DNA of 64,000 nucleotides, taken from JAFGDI01 sp963662515 (GTDB taxonomy: Bacteria > Planctomycetota > Phycisphaerae > Sedimentisphaerales > SM23-30). Both the position numbers and the translations under genes were made by a program. Below the pieces are notes generated by a model. That model made no database searches. It saw nothing but the letters and a program-made list of their open reading frames with translations, and was not told where the DNA came from. The stretch's first letter is position 1. Every line of letters begins with the position of its first letter. Positions 26,036 to 36,300 of the stretch are shown here, piece after piece. The stretch is from contig OY759675.1 of the NCBI GenBank assembly GCA_963662515.1, forward strand, positions 1,178,001-1,242,000. Reading direction: 5' to 3'.

Positions 26036-27856
26036 TCAGCTCTTGACTACAGCCTCGAACTTGCACACTTCGTAGCATCTGCCGCATTTGATACATTTGG
26101 CATTATCAATTACATGCGGAGTCTTGACCTTGCCGCTGATACAGCCGACCGGGCAGGCCTTGGCGCAAGCTGTGCAACCGACGCACTTGTCGGCAATGAT
26201 CGAATATGTCAGCAGTGCCTTGCATTTTCCAGCCGGGCATTTTTTGTCAGTGACATGAGCTATATATTCGTCGCGGAAATGCTCCAGAGTGCTTAATACC
26301 GGGTTTGGTGCTGCTCTGCCCAGACCGCAAAGCGAAGCCTTTTTCACCAGCATAGCCAGTCTCTTGAGTTTATCCAGGTCTTCCAGGGTGCCTTTGCCGC
26401 CAGTTATTTTTTCCAATATTTCCAGCATGCGAGTAGTGCCTTCCCGGCAGGGGGTACACTTGCCGCATGATTCGCTCTTGGTAAATTCCAGGAAAAAGCG
26501 GGCGACATCGACCATGCAGTCGGTATCGTCCATTATTATCATACCGCCGGAGCCCATAATAGAGCCGGCAGCCTGAAGGGTGTCGAAATCCACTGGAGTA
26601 TCAATCATCTTGACTGGTATGCAACCGCCAGCCGGGCCGCCTGTCTGAATGGCCTTGAGTGATCGACCATTTGGAACACCACCGCCGATATCATAGACAA
26701 TTTCACGCAGTGTAGTACCCATAGGCACTTCTACCAAGCCGGTATTAGTTATCTTGCCAGCCAGAGCAAATACTTTTGTGCCACCACTTTTATTAGTTCC
26801 TGTTTTAGCAAATTTTTCCGGACCGTCATTGATCACTACCGGTATATTTGTCCAGGTTTCAACATTGTTTATTACTGTAGGTGAGCCCCAGAGTCCTTTT
26901 TGGGCCGGGAATGGAGGTCTGATCTTGGGCTGACCGCGACGACCTTCTATTGACTGGATAAGGGCTGTTTCTTCACCGCAGACAAAAGCCCCGGCACCCA
27001 GCCTTATTTCCAGGTCAAAATTAAAACTACTGCCAAGTATGTTATCGCCCAGCAGATTGTTTTCCCGGCAGATCTTTATCGCATTGTCGATCCGGTCGAT
27101 TGCCATCGGATATTCCGCGCGAATATAAAGATAACCTTTTACCGCACCTATTGCGTAAGCGCCGATCGTCATGCCTTCTATAATGCTGAATGGGTCACCT
27201 TCTAGCATAGAACGATCCATAAAGGCTCCCGGGTCACCTTCGTCTGCATTACAGATAATATATTTGGTCGGACTGTTTTGCTCTGCGGCTGCCTGCCATT
27301 TCATGCCGGTAGGGTAGCCGCCGCCGCCACGGCCGCGCAGATTTGATTCTTTAAGCTGATCAATAACCCAGCTTGGCTGACCCTTTTCCAGTACCTTGGT
27401 CAGTGCATCATATCCGCCGTTGAGTACATAATCACTGAGGCATTCTGGATTTATTTTGCCGCTATTACGGAGTGCCAGACGCTTTTGAGCTTTAGAATCC
27501 GGCACAACATTATAGGTTAAGGGCTTACCATTAACTATATGTTCTTCGAATATCTGCCTGGCCATTGCCTGATCGACCTTGCAATATTTTACCGAATTAC
27601 CGCTCTGGTCAGAAACCGAAACTATTGGCTCTATACTGCACTGGCCGGTGCAGCCAACACGCTTGATGCTGACATCTTCCCGTGAGTTGCACTCGATCAG
27701 GGCGGTAAATTCCTGACAGACAAGGTTGGAACCGGCGGCATTTTCGCAGGTGGCAGAGCCTATCTGTATTGAATACCTGGTCTTTTTCTTTAGCACATCG
27801 TATTGATTCGATGCCTTGTTCTTTAACTGCTGATGATTATCAGTCATTGTTCCCAT
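26036..27856 (-). CDS. NuoF/HydB-like NADH-binding flavoprotein with ferredoxin domain (orphan paralogue)
   Basis: A 606-residue diaphorase-type subunit that binds FMN, NAD(H) and Fe-S clusters. Order: an N-terminal thioredoxin-like [2Fe-2S] domain (about 25-110), the flavin/NADH module (LRGRGGGGYPTGMKWQ, CNADEGDPGAFMDR, GAGAFVCGEETALI), the SLBB region, the [4Fe-4S] motif SCGKCTPCREGT, and a C-terminal 2x[4Fe-4S] ferredoxin (CVGCTACAKACPVGC, CIKCGRCYEVCKF). ATG 27856 is chosen over an in-frame start at 27931 because CAGGACAT sits just upstream. It closely resembles HydB at 56112 but has no hydrogenase or NuoE-like gene beside it. It could serve an alternative NADH-ferredoxin complex or be a spare HydB. 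Confidence 0.9.
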   Translation of the reverse strand: MGTMTDNHQQLKNKASNQYDVLKKKTRYSIQIGSATCENAAGSNLVCQEFTALIECNSREDVSIKRVGCTGQCSIEPIVSVSDQSGNSVKYCKVDQAMARQIFEEHIVNGKPLTYNVVPDSKAQKRLALRNSGKINPECLSDYVLNGGYDALTKVLEKGQPSWVIDQLKESNLRGRGGGGYPTGMKWQAAAEQNSPTKYIICNADEGDPGAFMDRSMLEGDPFSIIEGMTIGAYAIGAVKGYLYIRAEYPMAIDRIDNAIKICRENNLLGDNILGSSFNFDLEIRLGAGAFVCGEETALIQSIEGRRGQPKIRPPFPAQKGLWGSPTVINNVETWTNIPVVINDGPEKFAKTGTNKSGGTKVFALAGKITNTGLVEVPMGTTLREIVYDIGGGVPNGRSLKAIQTGGPAGGCIPVKMIDTPVDFDTLQAAGSIMGSGGMIIMDDTDCMVDVARFFLEFTKSESCGKCTPCREGTTRMLEILEKITGGKGTLEDLDKLKRLAMLVKKASLCGLGRAAPNPVLSTLEHFRDEYIAHVTDKKCPAGKCKALLTYSIIADKCVGCTACAKACPVGCISGKVKTPHVIDNAKCIKCGRCYEVCKFEAVVKS

Positions 27857-28058
27857 AAATATGTCCTGAAAATAAGGTTTAATAATAACATACTTGCATA
27901 TATAATAGTCACAAGCTGTTGCAAAAAGCAAGTTAAAATAATTGTGACGGTAATGTATAACTAAACTATTGTACGGACAGGTTTTTAGGTTTGCCTTAAA
28001 CCTGGCCTGACTTTACTCTATTACTTTCGACTCAGTAACCGTGATAACATAAAGGATT

Positions 28059-28583
28059 TTGTTCTTGAACGAAAAAAAAACTGGAAAAGTCAGACCTTTT
28101 GAGCTTTTTCTTTCTGCTTTTGGAATGGGCTTTATGCCTTTTGCCCCTGGAACCTGGGGGTCAGCCTGGGCGGCATTAATATTTATGCTAATTGCCCTGG
28201 TGGCTGGTAATAGCTTGGCTCCGTTCGTAACTCTTGTAATACTTTTTGTTTATGGTTTTTTGGCGACAATTTATTATGGCGATCTGGGTATTAAGCACTA
28301 CGGCGATGATCCGGGTATGATAGTTTCAGATGAAGTTTGTGGTCAGGCAGTGGCTTTGTTCTGGTTTTATAATTGGTCAGACTGGACTTTCTGGCAGATA
28401 GTTGCCTATACCGCCGCGGGATTTATACTCTTTCGGATTTTTGATATATTCAAGCCCTGGCCAGCCTGTTATTTTGACAGCCTCAAGAGTAAGTGGGGTA
28501 TCTTACTTGATGATGTAGTAGCTGGCGTTTATGCTGGAATACTACTGCAACTAGGTTGGTATTTCTGGGGAAGTACTATTTAG
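28059..28583 (+). CDS. pgpA: phosphatidylglycerophosphatase A
   Basis: A 174-residue membrane enzyme that dephosphorylates phosphatidylglycerol phosphate in phospholipid synthesis. Motifs GFMPFAPGTWGSAWA, DDPGMIVSDEVCGQ and FRIFDIFKPWPACYFD are typical of PgpA, and several hydrophobic segments fit inner-membrane placement. The start codon is TTG, at either 28059 or 28065, behind AAAGGA (28051-28056); the second gives better spacing. It is divergent from the NuoF-like gene and converges on the esterase gene with a 43-bp gap. Confidence 0.9.
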   Translation: MFLNEKKTGKVRPFELFLSAFGMGFMPFAPGTWGSAWAALIFMLIALVAGNSLAPFVTLVILFVYGFLATIYYGDLGIKHYGDDPGMIVSDEVCGQAVALFWFYNWSDWTFWQIVAYTAAGFILFRIFDIFKPWPACYFDSLKSKWGILLDDVVAGVYAGILLQLGWYFWGSTI

Positions 28584-28626
28584 CTATTAGTTGGCAAAAA
28601 GGGGAAAGTCGTTGATTATAAGTTTT

Positions 28627-29565
28627 TTAGAACCGCATAAAGAAATCCCAGGTTTCTTTTGATATCCAGTTAACATCAGAGCCGGGATCCATTGCGGTAT
28701 CTGTATGGCCGCCCAAGAAAGAGCCAAACATGACCGGGTATTCTTCCGGGAGGCCATTAAATTCGGTAGTTATATGTGTAAGTGTGGTTGCCAGCGGTAT
28801 TTCAGGAAGAGTATTAAGCCCGTTATCTTCGATATGTGTCAGAACACAATATTTCCCACCCTGCTTGAGTTCGTCGGAGTTGATCCATTTGCACAGGCCG
28901 TCATCGGTACCAGTAGTGCTGAAATAGGCAAGTGGCAGATGCTTGTTTTCGGGCAGATAGATATTCCAGTTAGCCGGAGCATAGCAGGCAACTGCGCGAA
29001 GTTCTTTCTGAAATTCCAGCGAAAGCGAATATGTGACCATAGCACCGAAGCTAAAGCCGCAACAGAATATGCGTGATGTGTCGATACTGAGCTTGTCTTT
29101 GAACAGATTAAGCATATCGGCAAAGAAGATGTGGTCTTTATCATCGCCTCCTCGCCATGGCGTATGGTCGGTATAACCCTGTGGAGCTACGAAAATAACT
29201 GGGACATTATCCTTTCGGGCGTAACTTTTGAGGCCATAAAAGTTATTATCTACCATAGTTTTCATGCTTCCACCCATCATGTGCATAGCAAAAACCAACC
29301 GATATGGAGTGTTCTTGTCATAATTTTCGGGGATATTGATGGTGTATTGGCGTTCCAGACCGGCACTGGTCATCGTGTGAATACCGCTCTTGAAATCTCC
29401 CAGCTCTTTGCCGCTACCGGCACTGAGTACAGGTGCATTCCTGAGCTTGCGAGCGGCATGAATAACCGGGGATTCCTGTGTCGTTGGGGCCGGAGTTTGC
29501 TGAGCCAGACAGGCTCCGTATGTCATTAATAATACCAATGAAGCAAATTTAAGTGCGAGATTCAT
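28627..29565 (-). CDS. secreted alpha/beta-hydrolase, feruloyl esterase/PHB depolymerase-like (CE1-type)
   Basis: A 312-residue exported serine esterase. The signal peptide (LALKFASLVLLMTYGACLA) is followed by a Pro/Thr-rich linker and a hydrolase core. The nucleophile elbow is CGFSFGAMV (G-x-S-x-G type). YRLVFAMHMMGGSM gives the oxyanion region and GSFLGGHTD near the C-terminus the catalytic His. Such proteins remove feruloyl or acetyl groups from xylan or pectin, or act on polyesters. The presence of arabinofuranosidase and GH43 genes nearby favours a carbohydrate-esterase role, which is inference. No terminator was recognised between it and pgpA. Confidence 0.78.
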   Translation of the reverse strand: MNLALKFASLVLLMTYGACLAQQTPAPTTQESPVIHAARKLRNAPVLSAGSGKELGDFKSGIHTMTSAGLERQYTINIPENYDKNTPYRLVFAMHMMGGSMKTMVDNNFYGLKSYARKDNVPVIFVAPQGYTDHTPWRGGDDKDHIFFADMLNLFKDKLSIDTSRIFCCGFSFGAMVTYSLSLEFQKELRAVACYAPANWNIYLPENKHLPLAYFSTTGTDDGLCKWINSDELKQGGKYCVLTHIEDNGLNTLPEIPLATTLTHITTEFNGLPEEYPVMFGSFLGGHTDTAMDPGSDVNWISKETWDFFMRF

Positions 29566-29974
29566 TTTACTCTCCTGAAATATCCAGTTTTGCCTTATCT
29601 GCCTGTCTTAATGACTCAGATTATAAGCCTGCAATCATTTTGGTGGCATTTAATCATGTTTTATAAGTTTAAATATTATAATGCAAGGTGATTAAAATGG
29701 CAGTTATTTTGTGACTATTTCAGGGAGAAATTCATTCGGTACCGGATTATTTATCGTATCTGTCATTTTTACAAGTAGTTAGGTTTTTGTTAGGTTTTTT
29801 TGTTTATTTATTAAAGTTTTTTTGCTATTCTGTCGAAAGATATTTATGGATGGTAAGTGCCGTCCGCAAGGGTGGAACCGAGCTCTGGTTTTCACATCTC
29901 CCTCCCAAGCCCTTCCTGGTATGTTGTTTTGTACTGGTAATCGGTCTATTTAAAGACCAGAAGGAGAGCTGAAA
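29566..29974. other. gene-free gap with hairpin before a small ORF
   Basis: I see no gene here. CTGGT...ACCAG and the nested GGTCT/AGACC (about 29936-29960) can form a hairpin immediately before the AAGGAGA ribosome-binding site of the 29975 ORF. It could affect its translation. Confidence 0.35.
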
Positions 29975-30277
29975 ATGCTTAGATTTAATATTTCCCGCCG
30001 TTTTCGTTCAGGTTCAACCGCCCGGATAGCAAGCCCGGGGCAAAAGCCCGCTGCGTCCAAAAAACATATTGATAAGCTCCATGCTATCGATGATAGTGTT
30101 CTTACATATCTGGCGGAGTCAATTGTGCGTGAACTGGCAGAAAAAGGCACATTAACCAGCCAGTTCCGCCAGCAGTTACACATACGAGCTGCAACTATAA
30201 CTGCCAATGAAAGCGAACTGCCCCTGGTAAGTGTCGGCCCAAGTGGTATTCGTGGCTGTTACCAGGCCGAACTGTAA
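29975..30277 (+). CDS. small hypothetical protein
   Basis: A 100-residue ORF that I do not recognise. It is considered real because AAGGAGAGC lies 8 bp before its ATG, one of the best ribosome-binding sites in the window. The protein is basic at the N-terminus (MLRFNISRRFRSGSTARIA), has a mixed charged helical centre (DDSVLTYLAESIVRELAEKG), and lacks a signal peptide or membrane segment. No cysteine cluster or nucleotide-binding motif is visible. It converges on the giant LTD/CotH gene, separated by a stem-loop. Confidence 0.5.
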   Translation: MLRFNISRRFRSGSTARIASPGQKPAASKKHIDKLHAIDDSVLTYLAESIVRELAEKGTLTSQFRQQLHIRAATITANESELPLVSVGPSGIRGCYQAEL

Positions 30278-30326
30278 CAGCCAGAATTGGCAAACAGGGT
30301 CGCTGTCGTTCCGAGCCATTAAGGTA

Positions 30327-30363
30327 GCGGTTACCGCATGTCTGATATAACATGGGTAACCGC
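30327..30363. repeat. long inverted repeat between convergent genes
   Basis: GCGGTTACC-CATGT pairs with ACATG-GGTAACCGC (14 bp, one bulged base). There is no T run on either side, so it may be a bidirectional transcription-end or mRNA-stabilising hairpin. Confidence 0.55.
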
Positions 30364-30387
30364 CCAAGTTTAAGGAGGCTTTACATA

Positions 30388-33300
30388 TTACTGGCCGGAA
30401 CTTGTCAGCCATAGTTGCAGGAAGGCATTGAGATCGGCCATGTCGATACCAGCTTCCTGAGTTCTGATGATATCGCCGGGCAGAACCTCGTTCTGTTGTG
30501 GTATTGTCAGCCAATTACTGGCCAGAAGCGACCAGTCCAGCAGGTTAACTGTACCGTCGGCATTCAGGTCACAGGCAGTTGCACCCGGGCCGGGCAGGGC
30601 GGTACTCCAGGCAGCTGGGTTATTGCCGCTGGTGAATGTATTAAGTCGCCAGAGAGCAGAGCCAGTACCATCGGCGTCAACCGGCCAGGGGTCACGATCG
30701 GAGTATATGACTTCATCGACGATGACCCAGGATAGATCAGCCCCCGGTTTTTCCAGGGTAAGTCGTTCGCCATTTCCGGCCATACCGCCGGTATAAGGAC
30801 CAGCGACAGCGGAAACTGGCTGGCCATATTGACTGACAAATGCGGTAAGCTCCGGACCTGCCGGGTCAAAGGGCACAATGAGCAGGCAGCCGTGTGCAGG
30901 TACGATGCTGGCAGCGTTAAAGGTAAAGGCTATACCTCCATCGAGCTGCCATGGTCTGGTCAGCTGGCTGTCCCAGAGCGATATCGGCGTGTTGGTGGTG
31001 TTATACAGTTCGATATATTCATACAGACCATCAGCTGGATTATACATGATCTCGCTGATGACTATGCCGGGCGATTGTGCCAGATTTTGGTTGTTCCTGG
31101 TAGGCTGTGTGGCCTGCCAGAATATGCCGCCGTCAGGAATGCGTCCCAGAGAAACCAGTTTATCCTGTCCCAGGAAGGAAGTGCAATCGACGATACGGTC
31201 CTGGCTATTGCCGGGCAGATAGGAGAGGAATGCCGATTCCCCGGTCTTATCCAACCCGAACCCGGCAGTGATCGGGTTGTGGAATCCGGTAACTTCATCG
31301 AAACTAATTCGGCCAAGGGCCGGAACAGTTACAGCGGGAATAGCCCACTTTTTGAGGTTGCTCTTGTCATCGCTGAGGTACCAGCCAGAGCCAAGCTGTG
31401 AGCTGGCAGCGTTAGGGTTATAAAGCTCGATCCAGTCGTTGGAATCGTAGCCAGGATGGGCCGGATCGGAATAGTCAGTATTAGCCATGATCTCATTTAA
31501 GACAACCGGCTTGCTGATTGCCGGGTCGATTTTGCCCGGCGAACCGTGCATATAAGAGCTGGCCCGCCAGTTTAGGCCATGGTTATCTGAACCATTATAA
31601 CTGTAATCGCGCACGAGAGAATGACCGGCACCGGCAGCAGCTAAAGGCCAGCCGCGTCCATCGCTAAAAGCAAAAGAGCAGATAGTTGCGTTCCAACGAC
31701 CGGTCATGGTTATGGTCTCACCTTCATTACTGAGCTTACCGGTGAATTCACCGGCGATGGTTATGCCGCTGGAGCCGTAACGGGAAATGAATTTAGTCTT
31801 GTTTTTCGCGATAACAACATATCCACCGGGGGCAATTGAAGTGACGGTACTACTGGCAAATGAGAACTCAATGCCTTCGGTGAAATTAACCGGGCTTATA
31901 TTAAGTATCTCGGTGCCGATATTGGTAAGTTCGATAAATTCATAATCCGTACCGCCCTGTGGGTCGTACATTATCTCGCTGACCCTGAGGAAATCGTGCA
32001 GCGGCCTGTCCTGAACTGTGGATGTGATGTTTATGGTTCCCTGGCCTATAACTTCGCCCTTAAAGCCGATAGCCTGGAAGACGAGGTTGTTAATGCCAGG
32101 TGCCAGTGGTACAGTTGCCTGCCAGAAGAACTGGGTTGTATTGCCACTGCCTTGTTTTGTCCAGGTGGTATCAAGGTCGCCGTCAAGACCCTGCAGCCGG
32201 ATCGTTTTAACATTGATCCAGGCTTTGCCGTTTATGACAATATGGTCAGAGGCGACAACCGAATCTGTATCAGTAATGGCAAAGCCATAGTCCGGGGCCA
32301 CCTGATTGCCAATTTCGCTCATGAGATAGTTATACCGCCCGGCAATAAAGGACAGGTGCGAATCAAAATTCTGGCCAGCCAGCAGTGAGCCGAAGTGGTT
32401 TGACCAGTGTGCCATATAGGCAGGATTATATGAGCTGGTGAGCATGTGATACAGATAGCCGTAATACAGCCGTTGCCACTGCGGTTTTGCAATTATTTTG
32501 GCCAGATCGCTATTAGGGACAAGTGGGCGATACTGGTCGTAGGCATAATCCAGGTCATGCGGGAAATATAGTACACGGTTGTCAGAAGGTCTGACATAGA
32601 GCATGGCGTTATGATAGGCATTATCGCCACCATAATTATCTCCTGAGCCACTGGCTGTAGCGGTAGCAAATGATTCGAGCCAGACATCCACGTCAATGAA
32701 CGATGTCAGGTCATTATAGAATGACTCAGAGCTGTCACCGAACCGGGCACAGAAGGCCATGAGTGTCTCGTAAGAGTCCTGCGAACGGTTATTCTTGGAA
32801 AGATACAGGTGGCGATATTGTTCTTTATCTTCGCCCAGGTTGGTTATACTGGTACCAATGGGATAATCCGGCAGCGGCAGTTTATAGCCGTCTGCGGCAC
32901 CGTTATTAGTAGTAAGCGGGAAATAGACCAGCTCGTACTCGTAGAGATAACCGTCGCTGCCATTTTCGAACTTGCTATTGAGGAATTCATCATTGAATCG
33001 GGCCAGCTGTATCTCCGCAGTGCTGGTATGTTCGTCCAGCAGGGGCATGACCTTGACCAGATCGCTGTATTTGCTGACAGTTGTGGCGGCATGATTCATG
33101 GCCTGATTGATCATGATCTCACGCTGGCCAAAGCCAACGCCTTCAGAACGGTCAACTGCTATGGTCTTATGCACGCCGCGGAATAACTCATCGGCATTGA
33201 AGCCGATATTGAAACCAACTTCATTTGAAGGTGTACGATGATGCTGGCTGCCCTTGAGTCGAATACCAACATTGTAGAACACCTCGGATTCATCATAGAT

Positions 33301-36300
33301 AACGGTAGCACCAACACGGTCATTGCTCATAACATTAATTTCGGAATGGAGCCAGGTATTATCCTCGCTGGTGGTCAATATTCGCAGATTATGTAGGCCA
33401 TTGGTAGCTGCCAGTCCATCATTGACCCGGAACATAGCATGTGAGTCTGGTCCGCCCTGTGGGTAGTCTGCCAGAGCACCGCTGTAATCGGTAGCGGAGA
33501 GGTAGAACTGGACAACACTGCCGCGTATCTGACTTGGAATGACGGCAAAATATTCTGAGCCATTCTCGCAAGTCATAGGAACAGAGTTCCAGGTCTGGCC
33601 GTTAAGTCGCCAGAAAAGGTTGGCGGCGGCCACGCCAGACGGATCGGTGATATGGGCCGAAACGGTAATGTTCTCGTCAGGACCGGGAACGGCAGGTGTG
33701 TGGCTCAGCGAGTCGAATACCGGGCCGGGATTGGCGATATAGCAGGTGTTGATCGTGCCGGGCGTACCACTGAGCTGAGGTCTGGCAATAAGGGTGGTCT
33801 TTGCCAGTCGGGTGAAATACCCTCTGGTATTGAGCTGGTTGGAACCACTGATCCACCTGGCCCGGAACGATATCTGGTAAGTAGTACCATTGGTAATACT
33901 TTTGCCATTGGCCAGTGTGGTTTCGATATGATTGTGCATGTGGTCTGTGGAACCAGTGGCAAGCAATCTAAGAACATGGTTGGCAGAATTGGCCGGGTCA
34001 GTTATTACCTCACTGTGACGATGGTTACCCAGTATTCGCCATGAATTAAGGCCGGGTGTCGCCTCGAAATTGCCATTAGAGAGCAGTTGAGTAGCGGCAC
34101 CATCAGGGTCTTCCACTACGCTGATATCATCGATAAGCAGCTCACCGGCGTCAAGCATACCAAGTATGAATTCCCGCCACTGGCCATCAGGGGCGGAAAC
34201 TGAACTGGAATTTGCAATACTGCGATAGGTATAGGTTTGCCAGGAACTTTTAGCTAATTCGTTACTGGCATACCATGACTGGGCAGAGTTATTGTCGGCA
34301 AGTGGATTACACAGTTCCAGACTGGCATGATAGCCATCGGCATTGGCCGGCCAGGGTAGATCATCATAATACTGCACTTCATCGGTGATATTATTCATGC
34401 TGTCAAGCAGTATGACATTCCCGGCTGAATTACTGAGCCTGCCGCTGAAATCACCGATTATTGTGCTGCCCGGCCAGAGAGCTGTCATTTCCGTCCGGTT
34501 GCGTGTAATCACCAGGTATGCCCCGGGGGCAATAACGGTGTTACTGGCAAAGGAATATGATATGTCGCCATCAAGCTTCCAATCTGTCAGATCCACTGGT
34601 GAGATACCACGATTATATAACTCGACCCATTCCTGGTCGGATTCTGATGGGGGCAGGGCAGGTGTTATTTCCTGAGTTATGGTAAGCTGCGGCAGGATGA
34701 TAAGGTCACTGCTGGAACTGCCATAGTTAAGGCCATGTATAGCCAGGATATTAGTGCCGGGTTTAAGGGCACTGATATAGGCTGAGACATCGAACGATTC
34801 ATAGCCATAAGATTCATGTGAGCCGCTGGCAACGCTATTCCAGGTCGGGTCAGATGGTGCATACTGCTGGGCGATTCGAATACCGTTGAGATAGACAATA
34901 AAGCCATCGTCATATTTCATTTGCAGGATCATATTACTGATCGGGCCGGTACCGGTATTTTCAAAGGCAATACGGGTGTAGAATGTTGAGCGGATCCCGA
35001 ATATCTGGTCATAGATATTTCCTTCAATATCACTGAGATAGTCAGGAGCAGTGTCATAGCCTATGCCGGTTGTGGTATTTGTCCAGGCCGAATCGTCAAA
35101 AGGTTCACTACCGCCTGTCCATCCGGTGCCGATACTGGCTTGTGGTACAATAACTCTGGCTGATGCACCTTTGGTTACCAGAGTAGTGGTTGCATATTGA
35201 GCTGGTGTGCCGGGCAGGTCGCCTTTATGGTACATAATTTCGTTAATGACAATATCGTTATTTATGGCAAAAGTATTGGTACTGCCGGGTGTGGCGGTAT
35301 CGGGGTAAGCCCAGCGGCCACTGGCGGTTAGCTGGCGTCCCTGGAGCTGGTCTGAGACGATAACCGCATCGGCGAGTATCTCTCTGCCGGGCAGGTACAG
35401 ATATAGTTTGTCATCTGGTGCCGGAGTAAAGCCAAGGACTGAACTATTGAGGGTCAGGAACTGATCTTTGTTCAAAATTAGGTGTGGCAGGGTATAATCG
35501 GCATTGGTCTGGCCATTAACACTGACAACTGAACCATAAAGATCGACTGCTTCCTGACCGTAGTTTACCAGTTCCAGCCAGAACTGGGTAGTGCCCGGAG
35601 CTATTTCATTAAATGCCAATTTCATTCCTGAATCCGGGGGAATGGGTGTTTCAATAGCGGTAAGTCTGGCCTGGAAGTAGAGGTCGTTAATACCATTTGT
35701 TGCCTGATGCACTTCCGCTGCCAGCACATTATTACCGGCTATCAGGTTGTCAGCCGGTACGATAACCGGACCGAACTGGGCTGGGGCCGCAGTTAAATTG
35801 GTTTGTGCTTTGGTGGCAAAAGTTACCGGGCCAGTGGGCATATTTTGGCGATATAGTTCCTGGCCATTGAGGTAGAAAACGGCACCATCATCAATAGCAC
35901 CGTTCAACTCCAGCGTTACCGCAGTGTTGTCAGTTGGAGTATAGGTAAATTCGTGGCGATAATAGCTGGTCTGTGGACAACTGGCCAGCTGGGTATTGCT
36001 GAGACTCTCAGCAGCAGTTCCAGACATTCTGACGCGAAACCCGGCAGGATTGGCAGATGTTCCGTCGTTGCGATATTTGAATTCCAGTTTATTGGTGCCG
36101 GTAATAAAACCGGAATTGATCGTGTATGGCCCGCACCAGCTATTGAATGACCCGCAGGATATGCCGGTACTTATGCCATTGAGCAGAACATCATCAACGC
36201 CATTATCGGTGGAAAGGTACATAGTGATAGTGGCGGTAGCAGGATCGAAGCCGTCAAGACTGAAAGAGGTTGAGATCGGGAAATTGCCTGCTGGCTGATC

